Assembly (NCBI RefSeq): GCF_026241155.1
Contig: NZ_JAPFGP010000002.1
Location: forward strand, 62,001-126,000
Origin: Paucibacter sp. PLA-PC-4
GTDB lineage: Bacteria > Pseudomonadota > Gammaproteobacteria > Burkholderiales > Burkholderiaceae_C
Direction of reading: 5' to 3'
DNA: 64,000 nt
Shown here: one piece after another, positions 16,034-24,813 of the stretch
Numbering within the stretch: position 1 is the first letter of the stretch
Layout of the letters: each line of letters begins with the position of its first letter
Translations under genes and position numbers: made by a program
Notes under the pieces: model-generated
Databases searched by the model: none
What the model saw: only the letters and a program-made list of their open reading frames with translations
What the model was told of the DNA's origin: nothing

Positions 16034-18850
16034 TCATGGCAGCGGCGCCCACCCTCCCGGCGCGCCGGTGGCGATGGTCGAGTTGTGGAAGATCTCGGCG
16101 CGGCTGCTCAGGCCGGCGTCGCTTCCGAGCTGTTTGGCCAGCAGCACCGCTTTGTCGACGCCGCCGAGCTTGACGTTCGCGCTGCCCAGCCTGGCGCTGA
16201 TGTCCAGCGGCGTGCCGTCCAGGTCCAGGCTGCCGATCTCGCGCCATCCCGCCGTGTCGGTCGCGCTGCCATCGGTGCCGCCTGCCCAGGGTGGCGGGTT
16301 GCTGCCGCAGCCGCCTGTGCCCTGGCCGGTCTTGCTGGTGCCGCTGCCGACGCACCAGCCGATCGGCAGGATGTGCGCGCCGATGCGGCTGTTGACGAAG
16401 GCGATATTGTCGACATAGGCGCTCGACGCGGTGCCGCCGCTGCGGGCCAGATAGGCTTGTGTGACACCGGGGCCTGCGGTGAGGCGGCTGTTGAGGAACA
16501 CAAAGCCCTTGTCACCGACGGTGGCGCGAGCCTGCAGGATGTAGCCGGGCGAGTTGCTGGCGGGGTCGGCCACCGAGCGGATTTCGCTGTCTTCGAACAG
16601 GCTGGCCATCGCGCCGCCCCAGATGAAGTCCACATTGCCTTCGACCAGAGACTGGTAGATCCAGTTGTAGCCTTTGAGCTGCAAGGTGTCCTGCTGGCTG
16701 ATGAAGTTCATCTGCTTGGCGACCAGCCGGCCGGCCGCGGCCGTCGTGCTGGTGTTGAAGTACAGGGCTTCGGCCTGGTTGTCGTAGAGCGTGCTGCGCT
16801 CATGCGGGTTTTTTAGCGTGAAGTTGACCAGGCTCAGCAGGTCGGCGCTTTCGACCAGCAGCACCGAGCGTCCGCCGCCCAGCACGCGGTGGCCGGCGGT
16901 GCGCCCCGAGCTGGACAGTGCCGTGCCGGGCGTCGCGGTGCTAGCACCGCTGCCGGCGTTGAGCGACTCAAAATTGGCCTCGCCCACCACCACGCCTTCC
17001 CGGCTCTCGCCGATCAGGCTCAGATTGTGGACACGGCGCAGCACGGCCAGTTCAGGATAGTGGCCGTTGGCGATGTCTATGGTCTTGGGCGTCGCCACGG
17101 TGTTGCAGCCGTAGTCCGCCGGGCTGCCGGTGGCGCAGTGCTTCATGACCCAGTTCAGCGCGCCCTGCAGGGTACGGAAGTCGGCCGCGCCGCCGCCATC
17201 GTCGACACGGACCTGCGTATAGCTGCTCGGCGCGGCGCGCGTCGTGAAGCGCCAGCCGTCGGCTTTGCCGATGCCTGCAAAGGGTGTGCCCTTGATCGTG
17301 CCACTCAGCACGGCGGCGTCCATCGTCACGTAGTAGCTGGTGCTGAAGTCCAGCTTGCCGCTGCGCAGCTTGACGAGGGCCTTGCTGCCCTGAACGCTGA
17401 CTGGCCGGTACCATACCCAGCGGGCCAGCGCCGGGTTCTCGGGCATCGCGCCCAGGCCCAGCGCATCGATCTCCAGATTGGTCCGCGCCAGCAGGGTCTG
17501 GGTGTCGCTGGCCGACGGGGCGGTGGAAATGTCCAGGCTGTCGACCAGCGCATCGTCGCTGGCGCGGCGGATCTGGATCAAGCCACTCGTGCCGATCAGC
17601 GGCGGCGCATCGAAGGCCAGCGCGAGCCGGGTGTCGGTGGGTACGTCCGTCTCCTGGGCTGCAGGGACCTTGGTACCAGCCACATCATCGACATTCCCCG
17701 AGCCGCTGATCTGCGTCGTCAGCTTGCCTGCGCCGGCCTGGGCCAGTGCATTGGCCTTGGCGAGGACGGCGGGCCGGGGTTTGTAGGCATAGGGCGGGAC
17801 CCAGGCGACCGGTGCGCTGGCCACGCTGCAGCCGCTCAGCGCTGCGTTGTTGAGCGTGGAGCCGCTGTCCTTGAAGCCGCCACTGCGGTCGGCGCTGGGA
17901 TAGCTGACCAGAGCGTCGCAGCCGGCCGCGCCCTCGATCGCAAAGACGTTGCTATGCGACAGGACCTGAGCGGCCCGGCCGATGCCGACGCTGTAGCTGT
18001 GAGCGTAGGGGCTGGCGCTCTTGCTGCCTGTGAAGACGTTGTTGAACAGGTGGACCTGGCCGAAGCGCACGCGCGGCACGCGCTGGCTGACGCTGCTGAA
18101 CACATTGTTGGCGATCGTCACCCGCAGCTTGCCGGCATCACTGGTCTGGCTGTCGGAGCCGCCGATCAGCATTGTCTTGTCGTGCTGCCTGATGAGGTTG
18201 TAGGACACGGTCACCAAATCGGCGCCCTTGGTAATATCGATGGCACCGTCATGGCATTGCCTGAGCTTGCCGTTCTCGATGGGCAGCTGGTCGTCGGTGA
18301 GCGGTGCGTCGGTGATGGTGTTGTGGTCGATCCAGACCTGGGTTGCGGTCGTGATCGCAATCGCGTCATAGGCCGAGTTCCAGTTGCCCAGGGCACCGTC
18401 ACTGGGGTCCCAGACGGGCGCTACATCGCAGGGCGCGACGATGTGCAGATTGCGCACGATCACTTGGCTGACGCCGCTGATATCGATATGGCCGTTGACA
18501 AAGCCGGCCCCCGGCCCTTCGCCGACCAGGGTGGTGTGGCTGGGCAGCTTGATGCGGGCCCGTGCCCTCTGGTCGGCCGCGCTGGTGAAAGGCCGGCCCT
18601 CGCTCATGTCAATGGTGCCGGCCACCTTGATGATCTTGGCCTGATTGCCGCCATTGGCCAGCGCGGCCAGCAGCTCGGCGCGGGTACCGACCGTGTAGAT
18701 GCGCTCCGGCGTTGCGGCGGCGCCGCCCACGGTGCCTCCTCCATGGCCCGCCCAGCCGTCGGCCGGCGCGGCCTGCTGCGCCATGTCCAGGGCGCCTGCC
18801 TGCAGCGCGCTCAGCAGCGGCAGCAGCGCGATCAAGGTGCTGGTTTTCAT
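16034..18850 (-). CDS. Secreted bifunctional pectate lyase - pectin methylesterase (PL1-CE8)
   Basis: This 938-residue protein carries two complete pectin-active domains. A signal peptide (about 1-20) is followed by a PL1 lyase (about 30-345) with VWIDH at 172-176 and the catalytic-arginine region RVPRVRFGQ at 257-265. A linker and an Ig-like domain of the SbsA type (about 395-540) follow. The CE8 methylesterase (about 545-930) has the QDT motif at 720-722 and the catalytic-Asp motif GNVDFIWGG with Asp741. The esterase removes methyl groups and the lyase cuts the resulting polygalacturonate. It is last in the minus-strand unit after a PEP-CTERM gene, with an ATGA overlap, and converges with the pectate lyase gene 21 bases away. 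Confidence 0.92.
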   Translation of the reverse strand: MKTSTLIALLPLLSALQAGALDMAQQAAPADGWAGHGGGTVGGAAATPERIYTVGTRAELLAALANGGNQAKIIKVAGTIDMSEGRPFTSAADQRARARIKLPSHTTLVGEGPGAGFVNGHIDISGVSQVIVRNLHIVAPCDVAPVWDPSDGALGNWNSAYDAIAITTATQVWIDHNTITDAPLTDDQLPIENGKLRQCHDGAIDITKGADLVTVSYNLIRQHDKTMLIGGSDSQTSDAGKLRVTIANNVFSSVSQRVPRVRFGQVHLFNNVFTGSKSASPYAHSYSVGIGRAAQVLSHSNVFAIEGAAGCDALVSYPSADRSGGFKDSGSTLNNAALSGCSVASAPVAWVPPYAYKPRPAVLAKANALAQAGAGKLTTQISGSGNVDDVAGTKVPAAQETDVPTDTRLALAFDAPPLIGTSGLIQIRRASDDALVDSLDISTAPSASDTQTLLARTNLEIDALGLGAMPENPALARWVWYRPVSVQGSKALVKLRSGKLDFSTSYYVTMDAAVLSGTIKGTPFAGIGKADGWRFTTRAAPSSYTQVRVDDGGGAADFRTLQGALNWVMKHCATGSPADYGCNTVATPKTIDIANGHYPELAVLRRVHNLSLIGESREGVVVGEANFESLNAGSGASTATPGTALSSSGRTAGHRVLGGGRSVLLVESADLLSLVNFTLKNPHERSTLYDNQAEALYFNTSTTAAAGRLVAKQMNFISQQDTLQLKGYNWIYQSLVEGNVDFIWGGAMASLFEDSEIRSVADPASNSPGYILQARATVGDKGFVFLNSRLTAGPGVTQAYLARSGGTASSAYVDNIAFVNSRIGAHILPIGWCVGSGTSKTGQGTGGCGSNPPPWAGGTDGSATDTAGWREIGSLDLDGTPLDISARLGSANVKLGGVDKAVLLAKQLGSDAGLSSRAEIFHNSTIATGAPGGWAPLP

Positions 18851-19404
18851 GCGCGACCTCCCCGAGCCTGTCTGCGGCGCCGTGCGAGCAGACCTGCCAA
18901 ACCCGCCGCCAGCAGGGCGGCGCTAGCGGGCTCGGGCACCGGGGCCAGGCTCAGCTGCAACTCGAAGCTGGGAAACGCGTCGCTCGTGAAGCTCAGCGCG
19001 CCAAAGCTGATGCTGACGCTGCTGGGGCTCAGCAGGGTGGCGCTCACCGTGCCAGCGCCGAGCTGGCTGATGTCGTGCAGCGCGATGCCGGTGATCGCGG
19101 TGCCCAAACCGGCGAAGTCCAGGCTCAGCGTCGAGCCGACCATGCTGCCGGTTTCGCTGTTGTCATAGAGACGGATCAGACCGTCGCTGAACAGATCAAT
19201 GGCCAGCGCGTAGTCTGCGCTGAGGTATTCCAGCTCGCTGTCGCTGAGCGTGACGATGTGGCTTCCGGCGCCGCTCTCGTAGCCCTGTTCCCAGCCGAGC
19301 AGGCTGGGCTGGCCGTCGAGCAGCGCGGTCACGGTGGTTTGGGCCAAGGCGGCGCCAGGTGCCAGCAAGCAGGCCAGCAGGGTTCTCAAAAGAAGTGGTC
19401 TCAT
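18847..19404 (-). CDS. PEP-CTERM protein inside the pectinase operon
   Basis: This is a 185-residue exported protein with a signal peptide (MRPLLLRTLLACLLAPGAALA) and a beta-rich, Ser/Leu-rich body. The PEP-CTERM tail is PVPEPASAALLAAGLAGLLARRRR. The stop overlaps the start of the PL1-CE8 gene (ATGA), and the CE12-like esterase ends 46 bases upstream, so it is part of one transcript. The body, of about 135 residues with many predicted strands, could be a small carbohydrate-binding or structural domain, but no family is recognised. The position suggests a surface or matrix role in pectin use (inference). Confidence 0.85.
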   Translation of the reverse strand: MRPLLLRTLLACLLAPGAALAQTTVTALLDGQPSLLGWEQGYESGAGSHIVTLSDSELEYLSADYALAIDLFSDGLIRLYDNSETGSMVGSTLSLDFAGLGTAITGIALHDISQLGAGTVSATLLSPSSVSISFGALSFTSDAFPSFELQLSLAPVPEPASAALLAAGLAGLLARRRRQARGGRA

Positions 19405-19450
19405 GCGCTTTGTCTCCGATGCCGTCGAGCGGCTTGTTGTGGGGATGAAT

Positions 19451-20212
19451 TCAGGGCAGCAGCTGCGCGCCTAGCTCGGGGGTCAGGTCTTGCAGTTGCC
19501 GGGCGACGATGGATGCAATCAGCCGCGCCCCCTTGTCGCCCAGATGGGTGCGGTCGAACACGGGATTGGCGGCACCGGCGCGCTCGGCCGTTGTCGCGGG
19601 GTGGATGGGCGCGCCGGGTACCGGCTTGGCTGCCATTGCCAACGTGTCGGCCTCGGCCTCGCCCATGGCCTGGACTGCGGCGCGACTCAGCGCGTGCAGG
19701 TCCAGCAGCGCGGCTCGCTTGTCGGCGGCCACGCGCCGGGTGGCGGCGGCCCAGGGCGCGAGGTCGTCATGCAGCCAGGGGCCGCGAAAGCTGCGCCGGG
19801 TCAGGGGGGTCAGCAGTACTGGCGTGGCGCCGGTAGCACGTACCTCGTCTACATAGCGGGCCAGGTTGGCGGGGAAGTCATGCACCAGATCGGTGGAGCG
19901 GCCGGGCTTGCCGGGTTGGTCGTTGTGACCGAACTGAATCAGCACATAGCTACGTGGGCCATCAGGCCCGCGCAGCAATTCCAGCACGTGCTCCCACAGC
20001 CCTTCGGCACGGAAGGAGCCGGAGCTGCGGCCGCCGCGCGCCAAGTTCACGCATCGCAGCTCGGGCCTGAAGCGTGCGCACAATGCGTCGCCGTAGCCAC
20101 TGCGCGGCGCCATCGTCGAGTCGCCGACAAGGATCAGCCGGGTGTTCTGTGCCTGGGTGTCCGCGCTGAAGCCGGCCAGCGTGAGGGCCAGCAGGAGAAG
20201 TACTGTTTTCAT
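19451..20212 (-). CDS. SGNH esterase, rhamnogalacturonan acetylesterase type (CE12-like)
   Basis: This is a 253-residue secreted SGNH hydrolase with a signal peptide (MKTVLLLLALTLAGFSADTQA). All four catalytic blocks are present: GDSTM with nucleophile Ser32, the Gly block GGRSSGSF (60-67), GHND (95-98) and the Asp-x2-His block DRTHLGDKG near the C-terminus. Enzymes with this set remove acetyl groups from rhamnogalacturonan or pectin backbones. The chosen ATG lies only 12 bases past the receptor terminator; a longer start 39 bases upstream runs through the terminator hairpin and was rejected. It begins the esterase, PEP-CTERM, PL1-CE8 unit. Confidence 0.88.
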   Translation of the reverse strand: MKTVLLLLALTLAGFSADTQAQNTRLILVGDSTMAPRSGYGDALCARFRPELRCVNLARGGRSSGSFRAEGLWEHVLELLRGPDGPRSYVLIQFGHNDQPGKPGRSTDLVHDFPANLARYVDEVRATGATPVLLTPLTRRSFRGPWLHDDLAPWAAATRRVAADKRAALLDLHALSRAAVQAMGEAEADTLAMAAKPVPGAPIHPATTAERAGAANPVFDRTHLGDKGARLIASIVARQLQDLTPELGAQLLP

Positions 20213-20223
20213 CGTGGCTGGGC

Positions 20224-20255
20224 AAAAAAAAGGTGCGGGACTGTGCCGCACCTTT
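20224..20255 (-). terminator. Intrinsic terminator after the TonB receptor gene
   Basis: On the minus strand, AAAGGTGCGG (20255-20246) pairs with CCGCACCTTT (20238-20229), a perfect 10-bp stem around a 7-base loop. It is followed by an eight-T run (20231-20224). It lies 32 bases beyond the receptor stop and ends 12 bases before the esterase start codon. It is the clearest intrinsic terminator in the window. Confidence 0.88.
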
Positions 20256-20286
20256 GGACTTGCTTGCGGTGGCGTTTGCGCCCCGG

Positions 20287-23229
20287 TCAGAACTTGTAGC
20301 GGGCCCCGAACAGGAACTCGCGGCCGGTGACGTGGTTCACGACGACGCTGTTGCGAGCGCGGCTGATGAACTGATCGTTGGCCCGGTTGTTCAGATTGAC
20401 GCCCTCCAGCGTGACTTCCAACTGGTCGTTGACCTTGTAGGAAATCGACGCATCGACGTTCAGCGAGCTGTTCTTACCCTCGACATCGTTGTTGTTCTGG
20501 CCCGGCACCCGGGTCAGGAAGCCGCTGCGCTGCGCGGCCGAGACGCGGGCGCTGAACTTGCCGTCGTCGTAGTACAGCGTGGCGTTCCAGGACTTCGGGC
20601 TCAGGTTCAGCAGATCGTCGGTGATCGTGGTCGCGGCCGTCGGCGAAACCTGGTACTGGATCTTGGACTTCACATAGGTGTAGTTCAGGAGCGTGCCGAA
20701 GTTGCGGCCAAAGCCGGGCAGGAAGGTGAAGGGCTGCTGGTAGTTCAGCTCGATGCCGTTGAGCTTGCCTCCGGGGGTGTTGATCGGGGTCGTGACCTGG
20801 AAGACCTCGTCGCCGGTGAAGTTGGGTGGCAGCAGGTTCAGCGGCAGGCCGGTTTCCTTGAACGGCACATTGGTGCGCAGGCTCTGGATGTAGGTGTCGA
20901 TCTTCTTGTGGAAGAGGCCGACGCCGACGAAGGCATCCTTGCTGACATACCACTCCAGGCTGGCGTCAAAGGTCTTTGCGCGGAAGGGCTTGAGCAGCGG
21001 GTTGCCGCTGGTCACCGACAAGGTGCCGGTGGTGCTGATCGAGCCGCCAGGGTTCAGATTGCCGAGTTGCGGCCGGGCCATCACTTTGGCGGCGGCCAGG
21101 CGCAGCACGACGTCGCGGCTCAGATTGGCGGCCAGGTTCATCGACGGCAGCCAGTCGTCGTAGTTGTTGTTCACCGTGACCTCGGTGCCGCCGGCGGTGG
21201 CCAGATAGCCGGTCGCTGCCTGCTCGGTCTTGACATAGCGCGCACCGGCATTGCCCTTGACCTTCAGGCCAAAAAGCTGGGTGGCGAAATCGGCCATGAA
21301 GAAGGCGCCGGTGTCCTTCTCGACCACCGAGCGGTTGTTGCCGCGGGCATTGCCGTTGGTGGTGGACGACAGCGTGAAGTCGCCGGGGCCGCCGGCCGGG
21401 CCGCTCTTGATGCAGTTGCAGTAGATGTCGTAGGCTGCCGCAATCGCGTTCAGGTCGGGAATCACCCAGGAGGTCGGTGTGCCGGCCGGCATGCCCAGGC
21501 CCTTGCCGAAACCGGTCAGCAGCGTCGTCAGATTGCCGGCGCCGGCGGGCGGCGCGAAGATAGTGTCGTTCTGGTTGACGCGACGGAACTCGTAGGTGTC
21601 AAACTTGTACTTCTTGTAGTCGCCGCCGAACTTGAGGGTCAGCTTGTCGGGGATCGCTTCCCAGGCCAGGTCCACATGGGCGACATCGTTGATGTTGTTG
21701 GCGCCTTGCGGTCGGATGCGGATCTCGCTGGCCGAGGTGTTGGCGATGGTGGCGGGCTGTGTGCCCGAATTCACGCGCGGAATGGTCACCAGGCCCAGGC
21801 CGCCAACGCCGCTTTGGGTTACATCGAAGGGGTAGCTGATGGCCGGCGCGCGGTCGTCGCCACGGAAGTCGATCGAGTAGCCGTTGACGTTGAGAGCATC
21901 CAGGGTTGTTGTGGTCTGCACAGGATTGCGGAACTTCGACTCGGCCCGGCCCACCGAGGCGGTCAGCTTCATGGTCTCGCCGATGTCCTGCTCCAGCAGC
22001 AGGCTGGGTTGGGTGAACGTGGTCGAGAGCTTGTCGAACCGAGACTCGGAACGGATGTCGACACCGTTGTACGTGCCGTGGAGCAGGGCGCCGTTGCTGT
22101 CGTAGGCGGTGTCGACGACGCTGGTCTGCGGCTTGCCGCCTTGTCCAGCATTGCGGCTGAAGGAGATGGCCTGCAGGAAGTCCTCTTGGCGGGTGGCCTT
22201 GAGCTTGGAGTAGAGCATGTCCAGTGTCAGCAGCGTGCCGTCGCGCGGCTTGAGCTGCACCGAGCTGGTGATGCCCAGACGGTCCTGGTCGTGAGTCAGG
22301 CGGCCGTAGCGGGGCAGGCGCGGGTGAAAATTGGCCGGGTTGCTGGCGGCGTTGTACGCGGCGATGTTGGCCGGCGTGCCGGTCAGGCGTGGCACACCCT
22401 GAGCGGCCGGGCCGCAGGTGGTGGCGGTGGAGTTGGCCGGGTTGTTGGCGACGCCGGTGGGTGCGCACCAGCCGCCGGACGAGGGACCGTTGTCCCAGCG
22501 CACCGTGCTGAAGCCATCCTCGAAGACGCGGCGCTTGGAGTAGGCGGCCGAGAAAAGCACGCCCAGCTTGCGGTCAGCAAAGGTGTTGGAGATCAGCACG
22601 GCCAGGCGCGGATCTGTCTTCTCGGACAGATCGTTATAGCGGCCCTTGACCGAGACCGATGCGGTGAAGCCCTTCAGATCGAAGGGCCGGGTGGTCTGCA
22701 GATCGACGGTGGCGCCCAGCGAGCCTTCTTCGACATCGGCCGAGCTGCTCTTGCGCACCGTGATGCTGTTGAACAGCTCGGCTGCGAAGACGTTGAAGTC
22801 GAAGCCGCGCGAGCGGTTCGCGCCGCCCGAACTGTCGGTGCCGCCGGTGGTGGCCAGGGCCTCGATGCCGTTGATACGCACGCGTGTGAAGTCCGAGCCC
22901 AGGCCGCGCACCGTGATGCTGCGGCCCTCGCCAGCGTCGCGATCGATCACGACGCCGGGGATTCGCTGCAGCGACTCGGCCAGGTTGGTATCGGGGAACT
23001 TGGCGATGTCTTCGGCCTTGATGACATCGACGATGCCCTTGTCCTCACGCTTCTTGTTCAGTGCGCTCTCCAAGGAGGACCGGAAGCCGGTCACAACCAC
23101 GGTCTCCATGGCCTGCGGCTCGGCGGCGGGCGCGGCGCTCTGGGCAGCGGCAAGCAGGCTGGTGGAGCCCAAGAGGCAGGCGGCCAGTTTGGACAGTCGC
23201 GGCTGCTTGAGCCTGTGGCGGGTTTGCAT
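20287..23229 (-). CDS. TonB-dependent receptor, probably for pectin oligosaccharides
   Basis: This is a 980-residue outer-membrane receptor of the large TonB-Xanth-Caul type common for plant-polymer oligosaccharides. After a signal peptide comes the TonB-box-like METVVVTGFRSSLESALNKKR, then the plug domain with FPDTNLAESLQRIPGVVIDRDAGEG and RGLGSDFTRVRINGIEAL. A 22-strand-type barrel ends in aromatic Phe (FLFGARYKF), as outer-membrane barrels do. GGAGAC precedes the ATG. An intrinsic terminator follows. The flanks (CE12-like esterase, PL1-CE8 enzyme, kdgF) make galacturonate oligomers the likely cargo (inference). No SusD partner is present, as usual in Proteobacteria. Confidence 0.92.
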   Translation of the reverse strand: MQTRHRLKQPRLSKLAACLLGSTSLLAAAQSAAPAAEPQAMETVVVTGFRSSLESALNKKREDKGIVDVIKAEDIAKFPDTNLAESLQRIPGVVIDRDAGEGRSITVRGLGSDFTRVRINGIEALATTGGTDSSGGANRSRGFDFNVFAAELFNSITVRKSSSADVEEGSLGATVDLQTTRPFDLKGFTASVSVKGRYNDLSEKTDPRLAVLISNTFADRKLGVLFSAAYSKRRVFEDGFSTVRWDNGPSSGGWCAPTGVANNPANSTATTCGPAAQGVPRLTGTPANIAAYNAASNPANFHPRLPRYGRLTHDQDRLGITSSVQLKPRDGTLLTLDMLYSKLKATRQEDFLQAISFSRNAGQGGKPQTSVVDTAYDSNGALLHGTYNGVDIRSESRFDKLSTTFTQPSLLLEQDIGETMKLTASVGRAESKFRNPVQTTTTLDALNVNGYSIDFRGDDRAPAISYPFDVTQSGVGGLGLVTIPRVNSGTQPATIANTSASEIRIRPQGANNINDVAHVDLAWEAIPDKLTLKFGGDYKKYKFDTYEFRRVNQNDTIFAPPAGAGNLTTLLTGFGKGLGMPAGTPTSWVIPDLNAIAAAYDIYCNCIKSGPAGGPGDFTLSSTTNGNARGNNRSVVEKDTGAFFMADFATQLFGLKVKGNAGARYVKTEQAATGYLATAGGTEVTVNNNYDDWLPSMNLAANLSRDVVLRLAAAKVMARPQLGNLNPGGSISTTGTLSVTSGNPLLKPFRAKTFDASLEWYVSKDAFVGVGLFHKKIDTYIQSLRTNVPFKETGLPLNLLPPNFTGDEVFQVTTPINTPGGKLNGIELNYQQPFTFLPGFGRNFGTLLNYTYVKSKIQYQVSPTAATTITDDLLNLSPKSWNATLYYDDGKFSARVSAAQRSGFLTRVPGQNNNDVEGKNSSLNVDASISYKVNDQLEVTLEGVNLNNRANDQFISRARNSVVVNHVTGREFLFGARYKF

Positions 23230-23420
23230 GGTCTAGTCTCCTATTGATTTTTAGCGCAGGCTCGCCCGATGCGAGCAGGGCACTGCTTGGCATTCACCGA
23301 CCGCTGCGGGTTCTGTGCCCGTAGCTCGGTCTGAGGTGGGGATGACACCGGCGCGCGCAGGGCGCCTTTTGACGGGGCGGCCGCGCGCTGCAGTGCGGCG
23401 ACCGCTGGACCTCGAGCGAC

Positions 23421-23756
23421 TTAGAGGTAGTCCTCGCGGCGGGGAGAGAACTGGTCCAGCAGGGTGCTGCCGGCTTCAAGAGCCACCACGCCGTGGGTAT
23501 GTAGGCGAGGGGCCACGAAAGCGTCTCCGACTCTGAGCACGCGCTTGGCACCGGCGACCTCGGCCTCGAAGGAGCCGGAGATCACATAGGCGATCTGGTC
23601 GTGGGCGTCGTGAGCGTGCTGGGTGCCGACGGCGCCCTTGTCGAACTGCACCAGCACCGACATCAGCTCCGGCGTGTGGCCGACGATCTTGCGCCGTATG
23701 CCCTCGCCCAGCTCGGTCCAAGGGGCGGCATCGTTGTCGAAGTAGCTGCTGCTCAT
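23421..23756 (-). CDS. kdgF: Cupin KdgF, unsaturated-uronate linearisation
   Basis: This is a 111-residue single-domain cupin, the normal KdgF size. KdgF turns 4,5-unsaturated galacturonate from Ogl and the lyases into the open-chain 4-deoxy-5-keto uronate used by KduI. Metal-binding cupin residues are seen in HAHDAHDQIAYVISGSFEAE and PRLHTHGVVALE, and the C-terminus has the family's DQFSPRREDYL. It is transcribed away from kduD, with a KdgR box in the shared 224-base gap. The receptor gene begins 191 bases downstream; that gap holds no gene. Confidence 0.94.
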   Translation of the reverse strand: MSSSYFDNDAAPWTELGEGIRRKIVGHTPELMSVLVQFDKGAVGTQHAHDAHDQIAYVISGSFEAEVAGAKRVLRVGDAFVAPRLHTHGVVALEAGSTLLDQFSPRREDYL

Positions 23757-23845
23757 GTCTTAGCTCCGCTGTCTCCACCCGAAAGCCCGGGCGCGGTGTG
23801 ATGTCTGAAACATCGATTTGCAGCTACTATAGCGCTGACGCAAAT

Positions 23846-23866
23846 AAATGAAACATTGGTTCACTA
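23846..23866. promoter_or_regulatory. KdgR-type operator between kdgF and kduD
   Basis: AAATGAAACATTGGTTCACTA matches the published gamma-proteobacterial KdgR box (AAATGAAACAnTGTTTCATTT): ten of ten positions in the left arm and seven of ten in the right. The inner inverted repeat is TGAAACA-T-TGGTTCA. On the minus strand, a TATAGT hexamer about 17 bases from the box could be the kdgF -10 element, so KdgR binding would block it (inference). A further half-site, TGAAACAT, starts near 23815. Confidence 0.78.
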
Positions 23867-23980
23867 AATAGAAACCATAATTCCGGGAAAGTCCCAGGCT
23901 GCGTTAGGCTAGCGGCCATTGAGCCTCTAGGGGCATCCCGAGACGCCTGTTCAGTGCGTCAGAAATCAGAGAGACAGCAC

Positions 23981-24742
23981 ATGATTCTGGATAATTTCCA
24001 TCTGCAGGGCCGCGTCGCCATCGTGACCGGCTGCAACACCGGCCTGGGCCAGGGCATGGCCCGGGCGTTGGCCCAAGCCGGCGCTGACATCGTCGGCGTC
24101 AACGTGTCCGAACCGGATGAGACCCGCGAGCAGGTACAGGCGCTAGGTCGCCGCTTCCTCGACCTGCGTGCCAATCTGTCCGACATCAGCTGTTTGGAAG
24201 GGCTGGTCAGCGAGGCCAAGAGCTTTGGCGGGCGGGTCGATATCCTGGTCAACAACGCCGGCATCATCCGTCGCGAGGATGCGATCAAGTTCAGCGAGAA
24301 GGACTGGGACGACGTCATCGACCTGAACCTGAAGACAGTGTTCTTCTTCTCGCAGGCCGTGGCGCGCCAATACATGGCCCAGGGCAGCGGCGGCAAGATC
24401 ATCAATGTGGCCTCGATGCTGTCCTACCAGGGCGGCGTGCGCGTGCCCTCCTACACGGCCAGCAAAAGCGGTGTGATGGGCATCACGCGGCTCATGGCCA
24501 ATGAATGGGCCTCGCAGCGCATCAACGTCAACGCGATCGCGCCTGGCTATATGGCCACAAACAACACCGCCGCGCTGCGCGCCGACGAAGGTCGCAATGC
24601 CGCCATCCTCGAGCGCATCCCGGCCGGGCGCTGGGGTGTGCCCGATGATCTGGCCGGTCCGGTGGTCTTTTTGGCCTCGCAGGCGTCAGATTACGTCAAC
24701 GGCTACACCGTGGCCGTTGACGGCGGCTGGCTGGCCCGCTAG
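23981..24742 (+). CDS. kduD: 2-deoxy-D-gluconate 3-dehydrogenase / DKI reductase KduD
   Basis: This 253-residue classical short-chain dehydrogenase is the same length as E. coli KduD and closely similar along its whole length. It reduces 2,5-diketo-3-deoxygluconate to 2-keto-3-deoxygluconate with NAD(P)H. Seen are the cofactor loop TGCNTGLGQG (about 16-25), NNAG, the catalytic Ser-Tyr-Lys set (ASMLSYQGG, then SYTASKSGVMG) and the KduD tail SDYVNGYTVAVDGGWLAR. The ATG opening MILDNF follows AGAGAGACA; the GTG nine codons upstream was rejected. It leads the plus-strand tog operon and is paired divergently with kdgF. Confidence 0.96.
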   Translation: MILDNFHLQGRVAIVTGCNTGLGQGMARALAQAGADIVGVNVSEPDETREQVQALGRRFLDLRANLSDISCLEGLVSEAKSFGGRVDILVNNAGIIRREDAIKFSEKDWDDVIDLNLKTVFFFSQAVARQYMAQGSGGKIINVASMLSYQGGVRVPSYTASKSGVMGITRLMANEWASQRINVNAIAPGYMATNNTAALRADEGRNAAILERIPAGRWGVPDDLAGPVVFLASQASDYVNGYTVAVDGGWLAR

Positions 24743-24764
24743 GCCCTCTTTCTCACTGCCGTGA

Positions 24765-24785
24765 CCCGGGCCGTCAGAGCCCGGG
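24765..24785 (+). repeat. GC-rich hairpin between kduD and togM
   Basis: CCCGGGC (24765-24771) and GCCCGGG (24779-24785) form a perfect 7-bp stem around CGTCAGA. There is no T-run, so it is probably not a terminator. A stem here could stabilise the upstream mRNA segment or set the expression ratio between kduD and the transporter genes. Confidence 0.5.
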
Positions 24786-24813
24786 CGCTGTCCTACCGCC
24801 GGAGACTCGGTGC

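Noticed and set aside
16889-19168. Plus-strand open frame of about 760 codons opposite the PL1-CE8 gene
   Set aside because: It spans two genes and their junction on the other strand; composition is typical of antisense frames in high-GC DNA.
20233-23247. Very long open frame on the plus strand (about 1000 codons) opposite the TonB receptor
   Set aside because: It mirrors the receptor codons in GC-rich DNA, has no domain logic or signal, is rich in Gly/Arg/Gln/Val, and crosses the terminator. The minus-strand receptor is unmistakable.
24765-24785. Hairpin after kduD as an intrinsic terminator
   Set aside because: No T-run follows and the downstream tog genes have no separate promoter visible, so full termination here is unlikely; kept only as a hairpin.
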